Shown: in pieces, positions 57,869-64,000 of the stretch
Layout: every line of letters starts with the position of its first letter
Numbering within the stretch: the stretch's first letter is position 1
Assembly (NCBI GenBank): GCA_945900785.1
Contig: CAMDJM010000021.1
Location: forward strand, 1-64,000
Direction: 5' to 3'
Source of the DNA: Akkermansia muciniphila
GTDB lineage: Bacteria > Verrucomicrobiota > Verrucomicrobiia > Verrucomicrobiales > V1-33
DNA length: 64,000 nt
The notes under the pieces: generated by a model
The model's database searches: none
Told to the model about the DNA's origin: nothing
What the model saw: the letters and a program-made list of their open reading frames with translations, nothing else
Made by a program: the position numbers and the translations under genes

Positions 57869-60800
57869 TCACACTTCCTCCAATAACGCCTCCAGCCGCT
57901 TGGCGCTGACGGGTTGGGCGGTGCCCAGTTCCTGGGCGAAGACGGAGACCCGGAATTCCTCCAGCAGCCAGCGGAAGGCTTCGTAGTTGGCTTCCGGCAC
58001 TTGTGATTTCCAATCGCGGAAGGGCACGAGGAGGCGGGCCCGCTCGGCGTCCTTCACCGGCGAAAGCCAAGCCCGCTCCCCGCGTTGCAGCATGGCTTTC
58101 AGATAGCGTGGCAGGTGCTCCAGACGCTCGTGCGGAGTGTGCTTCAGGAAATCCGGCGGCACCAACCGGGCCAGATCTTCCTCCAACGCCCCGTAGCGCC
58201 GTTCGGTGCTGCGCAATTGCGCGATCAGGGCGTTGATGGTTTTGGTCATCTCCCGCACCCGCCCCGCGAGGGAGGGCAAGCCACGCCGGGCCTGCTCCGT
58301 CATTTCCTTGAAGCGCTCCCCGGTCAGGGGGCGCAGCGGAATGAGCCGCAACGAGTGCTTCAGCAGGTGCTCCAAAGCCAGGGCCGGCACGTCCGAACTG
58401 ACATAGGCATCCGAGGAAAGCTGCGTCCCCACCCGTGCCAGGGCATCCTGGAAACCAATCACCTGTTTCGGCTTCACTGCCGGAGCCGCCGCGAGGGTTC
58501 TCAGTTCCTTCTGCAGCCAAGCAATGTCCTTTACCAGCGCCAGTTCCGCCAGTTTCCGCACCGCCGCTGGCGCGGCCGACTCCGCCGCCGCCCTCGTCTG
58601 ATGCAGCCGCAGGGAAACCTTGCTATCCTTCTCCAGCACCGGGCCCGGCCAGCCCAGGACCGCCACGCCCCCCAGCGTTTCCACCACCACGGATTCCGGC
58701 AAATCCCCAAAAGTCCATCCGGTGAGGTTCGTCTTTTCCCAGCGCGACACCGCTGACAGCCACGCCGCCGATTCCCCCGCCTGCTCCTTCCCTTCCCGCC
58801 GCACTTCATCCAGATTCCGGCTCACTGCCAGCACCTGACGCTGCCGGTCCACCACCTGCACCCGCGGCTTCAAATACTCAGGCAGACTATCCGCCGGCCA
58901 ATCCGCCGCCATCACTGGAATGTCATAACGGTTGGTGATGAACTTGGATAGGCCTATTAAAAAATCACCCGCTCCGGGATCAAAGGATTCCGTGATTTCC
59001 TTGATCTTGTGCTCATATGGCATCAGGCGCTTCCGGGTCGCCTTCGGCAGCGCCCGCAGCAGCACGCCGATGATTTCCGCCCGCAACCCGGGCACCATCC
59101 ACTGCATCTTTCCACTGGTGAGATGCTGGGCCACTTCCACGGGCACCTCCACCGTCACCCCATCCCGCTCGCCCCCTGGCCGGTAGGCATAGGACACCGG
59201 CAGCACACTATTCCCCAGTTGCACGGTATCAGGAAATTGCAGGGGATCACACACTTCCTCACGGCCGCCCGTCAGGTCTGCCTCGGTGGCCAGCAGAAAA
59301 TCCGGGTCCGTCTTGAACTTGCTCTGCACCAGACGGTTCAGGTCGTGCACCGACGAAATCCGCTCCAGCCGCGCCTTGTAGAAATCGTAGAGCGCCTCCA
59401 TTACCATGAAGGTCCGCTGGCTCCGCGCCCGGGCAAAGACCGTTTCCAGCTTGTCGCGCAGCCGCCGGTTCGCGGCGTGGAAGGGATGTGTCACCGCCCC
59501 GCTATCCTCCAGCAGCGCATAACGGATAAAAATCTCCGTCGCCGACACCGGGTCGATCTTCCCATAGTCCACCCGGCTGCGCTTCAGCTCCAGCCCATGC
59601 AATAACACCCGCTCCAGCGCCAGCACCCGGCCGGTTTTTTCATCCCAGAGCGGCTCGCTGTAGCGGAACTCACACAAATGCCCGCCCACTTCCACCACCC
59701 ACTCCGGCTGGATCCCTGCCAGCGTCCTCGCAAACAACTGCGACGTCTCCACAATCTCCGCCGCCATAATAAATGCTGGCTGTTTGCTCTTCTCCGGCGT
59801 TGCGCCCTTCGGCAGTTTTTTGCTGCGCTCGAAGACATGTGATCCCGGAAACACCTGCACCTGACGATTCCCCGCGCCCTTGTAAACATTCCGCTCCTCC
59901 CGCCGCGCCACATGCCCCAGCAGCGCGGACAAGACCGCCCGGTGCACCGCATCCGCCTGCGGGCCGTCCGCCATCCGCAGTTCCGGCAACTCCGGACCCC
60001 GCATTCCCATGGTGTCCGCCAGTTGGCTATAGACATCCCGCCACTCCCGCATCCTCACAAACGACAAAAACGAGCCCCGGCACAGCTTCCGCAGGGCATT
60101 GCTGCTCCGCCAGGCATTCGCCGCCGTGGCCGCCTGCCAAATCTTCAGCAGCGTCAGGAAATCCGACGAGGGATGCCCGAACGCCGCATGCGCCTGCCGC
60201 GCCGCGTCCTTCGCCTCCTCCGGCCGCTCCCGGGGATCCGGAATGCTCAGGCCTGCCGCGATCACCAAAATCTCCGGCAGCACCTGCTCCTGCCGCGCCT
60301 GCAGCAGCATCCGCCCCAGCGAAGGATCCAGCGGCAGCCGCGCCAGCTCATGCCCCATCGGCGTCATTTCATGCACATCCGTCAGGGCCCCCAGCTCGTG
60401 CAGCAGCTCATAGCCGGAGCGGATTGAAGCCGGCAGTGGTGGATTCAAAAATGGAAAGCTCTCAATCTCCCCCAGCTTGAACGCCTTCATCCGCAGGATC
60501 ACTTCCGCGAGGTTGGAGCGCTGGATTTCCGGCTGGGTAAAGCGTGGGCGGTTTTCGTAATTCTCCTGGTCAAACAGCCTCACACAAATCCCGTCACTCA
60601 AGCGCCCCGCCCGGCCCGCCCGCTGGTTGGCACTGCTCTGCGACACTTCCTCGATCGGCAGCCGCTTCGTCCGCGTCCTCGGTGCATAACGGCTCATCCG
60701 TGCCAGCCCGGTATCCACCACATAACGAATCCGGGGAATCGTCAGGGAAGTCTCCGCGATATTCGTTGCCGCGATAATCCGCCGCTTTTTCCCTGGCGAA

Positions 60801-61674
60801 AAAATCCGCTGCTGCTCCTCCCCGGCCATCCGTCCATACAATCCCAACACCTCCACCCCACTGCCCAGGCTGCCCTCCAACTGATCCTTCAGCTCCCGGA
60901 TGTCCCGCTCCGTCGGCAGGAACACCAGCACATCCCCCTCATTCGATTCCATCCACACATCCTCCACCGCCCGCGCCGCCGCCGTGATGAAATCCCCCTC
61001 CAGTTCCTCCCCCATTGGCCAATAACGGATCTCCACCGGATACGTCCGCCCGCTTACCTCGATCACCGGAGCCCCGCCGAACGCCTCCGAAAACGTCGCC
61101 GTATCAATCGTCGCCGAGGTAATCAACAACTTCAGCTCCGGCCGTTTTTGCAGCAGCCCCTTCAGATAGCCCAGGAGGAAATCCACATTCAGCGAGCGCT
61201 CGTGCGCCTCATCAATGATGATCGCCGAGTAAGCCCGCAGCATCGGATCGCTCTGGATCTCCGCGAGCAAAATCCCATCCGTCATGAACTTCAGCACCGT
61301 GTCCCCGCTGGTATCATCATTGAAGCGCATCTTGCAGCCAACCAGACCACCCCACGGCACCTGCATCTCCTCCGCCACCCGTTTGGAAATACTCATCGCC
61401 GCCACCCGCCGCGGCTGCGTGCAGCCGATCCGCCCCCGCTCCGCCAGCCCCGCCTCCAAGCACATCTTCGGGAGCTGCGTCGTTTTCCCCGACCCCGTCT
61501 CCCCCGCCACGATCAGCACCTGATGCTCCCGCAACGCCGCCACAATACGGTCCCGCTGCCCGGAAACAGGAAGATCAACCGGATAACGAATGAGAGGAGC
61601 AACAGACACAGCAGGAAAAAGGAAAAAACCACCCCCGCCCCCAAGACAGGAACAGAGCCGCCCACTCTGACCCA
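57869..61674 (-). CDS. hrpA: ATP-dependent RNA helicase HrpA (DEAH/DExH); true start uncertain
   Basis: VLIVAGETGSGKTTQLPKMCLEAG, IIIDEAHERSLNVDFLLGYLK, LLITSATID, NQRAGRAGRLSDGICVRLF; DUF3418-like C-terminus. The supplied ORF runs to 62059. Confidence 0.94.
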
Positions 61675-61689
61675 TACTTTCCCATCCGC

Positions 61690-62059
61690 ACGGGGAAGTT
61701 CGGAGGTCGAGGTAAAAATCATCGCCGCCCACTTCCAGATGAACCCTCCTGCCGACGAAGGCAAAGCCCGCGCCCAACTCAAGGAGAAACCTTTGCACAT
61801 GATCCATCAGGGCCTGCTCCACTTCGGCATCGCGGCGGGGATCGGCGGTGCCAAGGAAGTCGAAGAGGTAGGGGTCTTTGAAAAGTTGAGCGGCGAGGTC
61901 AGAGTCCGCCGGGGGCATGGTAAGGGCAAAGTTGTTCAGGGCCTTGCCTGCGCGGAGGTGGAGCTGGCTTTGAATTTGCATCTCCAGGATGCTTCGGCTC
62001 CAGACGTGGGCGATGGTCTCGCGGATGTAAAAGTCGCGCGCGGCTGGGTCTTTGACCAT
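61690..62059 (-). pseudogene. DUF1016/YhcG-family PD-(D/E)XK nuclease fragment, in frame with hrpA
   Basis: MVKDPAARDFYIRETIAHVWSRSILEMQIQSQLHLRAGKALNNFALTMPPADSDLAAQLFKDPYLFDFLGTADPRRDAEVEQALMDHVQRFLLELGAGFAFVGRRVHLEVGGDDFYLDL, ending before the expected DLK-containing segment. Confidence 0.85.
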
Positions 62060-62268
62060 CTGGGCTGAGGGAAGGTAAGCAGGGGTTGGTGCGCTGACAA
62101 GTTATTACGGACGGAATTTCCGCACACCCACGTGCCCTGAATGACCCCACTCTCCCAGTCCTATTCAAACTTACGGCGGGCAGAACAATAGGATGAGGCA
62201 CCGGGGCTCACCGTGCCCGGCTTCGCGCTAACGCACCGCCGCCGCACCTGAGGTTCCGGAGCCTCCCG

Positions 62269-63903
62269 CTAGGGACCGACCGCCGCCGGGGAAACCCGGT
62301 AGGGCGTGGCCTGCTCAAAGGCGTAAGCATAGGCCAGGAGGTCGGCGTCCTTGCCTGGTTTTCCGATCAGGGTGACGCCGTTCGGCGTGCCGTCCTGACC
62401 GAGACCCAGTGGCACAGTAATGGCCGGATAGCCAGCGGTGGCGTAGAGTTCGGAGTGGCTGCCGCCCAAGCTGACCAGCACTTCCACCCTGGCACTGACG
62501 AAGGCCTGATCCAGCAGCGTGGCCATTTCCTGACGGAGCTTCAGGGCCAGGGCTTCGTAGGCTTTGGGTAGGGTTTCCTCCGTCGCTCCCAGCTCTTTCA
62601 GAAGCGGGGGCATCAGTTGGGCACCCAGATCAATCAGGTTTTGCCCCCGGGGGATGCGGGTTTCGGGCTTGGCGGCGTTGTAGGCTTGCAGCGCAGCGAT
62701 GGTTTTCATGGGCGACCCGGTGGAGGCGATAAAACCCAGAGTGTCCACCTGCAAGCCGAGGAAGATGAGAGGCAGGATCCGGGGCTTGGCGGCGAAGGTA
62801 TCGGGCACCTCGCATACCGCCGCTTTCGCCTTGCTGAGACCTTCATCCATGCGCCGCAGCCATTCCCTGGTTCCGCGGGATGGGTCCGCTCCGGTCAGGC
62901 TGGCGCGCAGCACGCCCGTGGCAACGCCTTCCAGGGCATTGGGCTTCAACCCGGCGGCATAATCTGTGTTCTTTTCATCCATCACGCCCAGCAGGATGGC
63001 GGCGTCTGATACGTTGCGGGCCATGGGACCGGCGGAATCCTGAAACCGGATCAGGGGCACCACGCCGTCTCCACTGACCACGCCCAGGCTGGGTTTCATG
63101 GCCACCACGCCATTGCAGGAGCCGGGCGAGATCAGGGAGCCTGACGTTTCCGAGCCAACGCTGATCACAGTGAGTCCAGCGCTGATGGAAATCGCCGATC
63201 CACTGCTGGAACCGGAGACCGGCAGGCCGTTCCGGTAGGCATTCACGCCGATGCCGCTGATGGCATTGTAGCCGGGTGGCTCCGTGGTCAGGGAACCGGC
63301 CAGTTCCGATAGGCTGGCTTTACCGAGAATGACCGCGCCCCCTTCGCGGAGACGGCGGGTCACGGTGGCGTCGCGGGCCGGCGAATGGTTCAGCAAAATC
63401 TCGGCCCCGGCGGTGGTGTGCAGCGGCGCGGCGGTGCCGATGTTATCCTTGAGATTCAGGGGAATGCCGTCCAGCGGCCCGCGTCCCTGGCCAGCCGCGC
63501 GGCGGCGGTCGGCTTCCCGGGCTTCCTCCAGACAACGGGGGTTCAGCTCCAAATAGCTGCGCAGGCTTTCATCGTAGCGCTGGATGCGGCTGAGGAACAG
63601 CAGTGTCAACTCCTCCGAGGTGCACTGGCCCGCTTTCAGGGCGGACTGAATATCTGTCAGGGTAGCCTCCCGCACCAGATCATGCAGCGCAGTCAAACGC
63701 ACCGGAGCGATTTTTTCCAGATCCCGCACAAAGGGCGCGAAATCCAACTGCCGCAGTCGGGGCAGCGGGGTGTGGACCGAAGGGGTGGCATCGGTTTTAA
63801 CTGGAGGGTCCTGCTGCGGGTGGCTGCATAGTGTCACCCCAGGAGCGAGCAGGAGAAGGAGGGCGGGGCAGACAGGGCGTGGAACCCATGAGGAAGGATT
63901 CAT
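62269..63903 (-). CDS. amidase signature family protein (GatA-like), exported
   Basis: SEELTLLFLSRIQRYDESLRSYLELN, GIPLNLKDNIGT, ILGKASLSELAGS, SGSSSGSAISISAGLTVISVGSETSGSLISPGSCNGVVAMKPS. Confidence 0.96.
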   Translation of the reverse strand: MNPSSWVPRPVCPALLLLLAPGVTLCSHPQQDPPVKTDATPSVHTPLPRLRQLDFAPFVRDLEKIAPVRLTALHDLVREATLTDIQSALKAGQCTSEELTLLFLSRIQRYDESLRSYLELNPRCLEEAREADRRRAAGQGRGPLDGIPLNLKDNIGTAAPLHTTAGAEILLNHSPARDATVTRRLREGGAVILGKASLSELAGSLTTEPPGYNAISGIGVNAYRNGLPVSGSSSGSAISISAGLTVISVGSETSGSLISPGSCNGVVAMKPSLGVVSGDGVVPLIRFQDSAGPMARNVSDAAILLGVMDEKNTDYAAGLKPNALEGVATGVLRASLTGADPSRGTREWLRRMDEGLSKAKAAVCEVPDTFAAKPRILPLIFLGLQVDTLGFIASTGSPMKTIAALQAYNAAKPETRIPRGQNLIDLGAQLMPPLLKELGATEETLPKAYEALALKLRQEMATLLDQAFVSARVEVLVSLGGSHSELYATAGYPAITVPLGLGQDGTPNGVTLIGKPGKDADLLAYAYAFEQATPYRVSPAAVGP

Positions 63904-64000
63904 GTGAGGGTGCGGAGGATGTTTCAGAGGAAAGATTTGCGCTGGTGCATCTGCCTGACTAACGCTTTCCCATTCTACCCATGCCTCCCCCCAGGCCCCC

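Overview
This 64 kb, GC-rich bacterial window looks like Verrucomicrobiota; that is my inference from protein families and intergenic repeat types and was not verified. No rRNA, tRNA or CRISPR array was recognised. Most of it is ordinary coding sequence: NamZ/DUF1343, an OGG1-type glycosylase, CorA, a two-component system, a GalU-like transferase, an OvoA-C-terminal-like methyltransferase, HisC, a partial Pel exopolysaccharide locus (pelD-pelE-two small membrane genes-pelF-pelG), LpxR-like, modABC, a LolD/RDD/SpoIIM/DUF4129-DUF4350/MoxR/DUF58 run, a thioredoxin/beta-barrel/FecR cluster, an HrpA helicase and an amidase. The most unusual signals are as follows. (1) Two loci share one architecture: a single unrelated gene lies downstream of a host gene and is followed by a degenerate direct copy of that host gene's 3' end (MBL hydrolase at 16.4-18.1 kb; hrpA at 56.3-58.5 kb). 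(2) A DUF1016/YhcG nuclease fragment is fused in frame to the N-terminus of the HrpA ORF. (3) The Pel core locus keeps a recognisable RxxD(x5) c-di-GMP I-site in PelD, but pelD has an in-frame stop, and two tandem paralogous membrane genes sit inside the locus. (4) An unusual number of genes are broken by one in-frame stop or one frameshift, including a C10 homopolymer exactly at a frame break. (5) Several families of intergenic repeats, REP-like palindromes and a RAYT remnant are present. All calls come from reading the sequence and the supplied translations; no database search was run.
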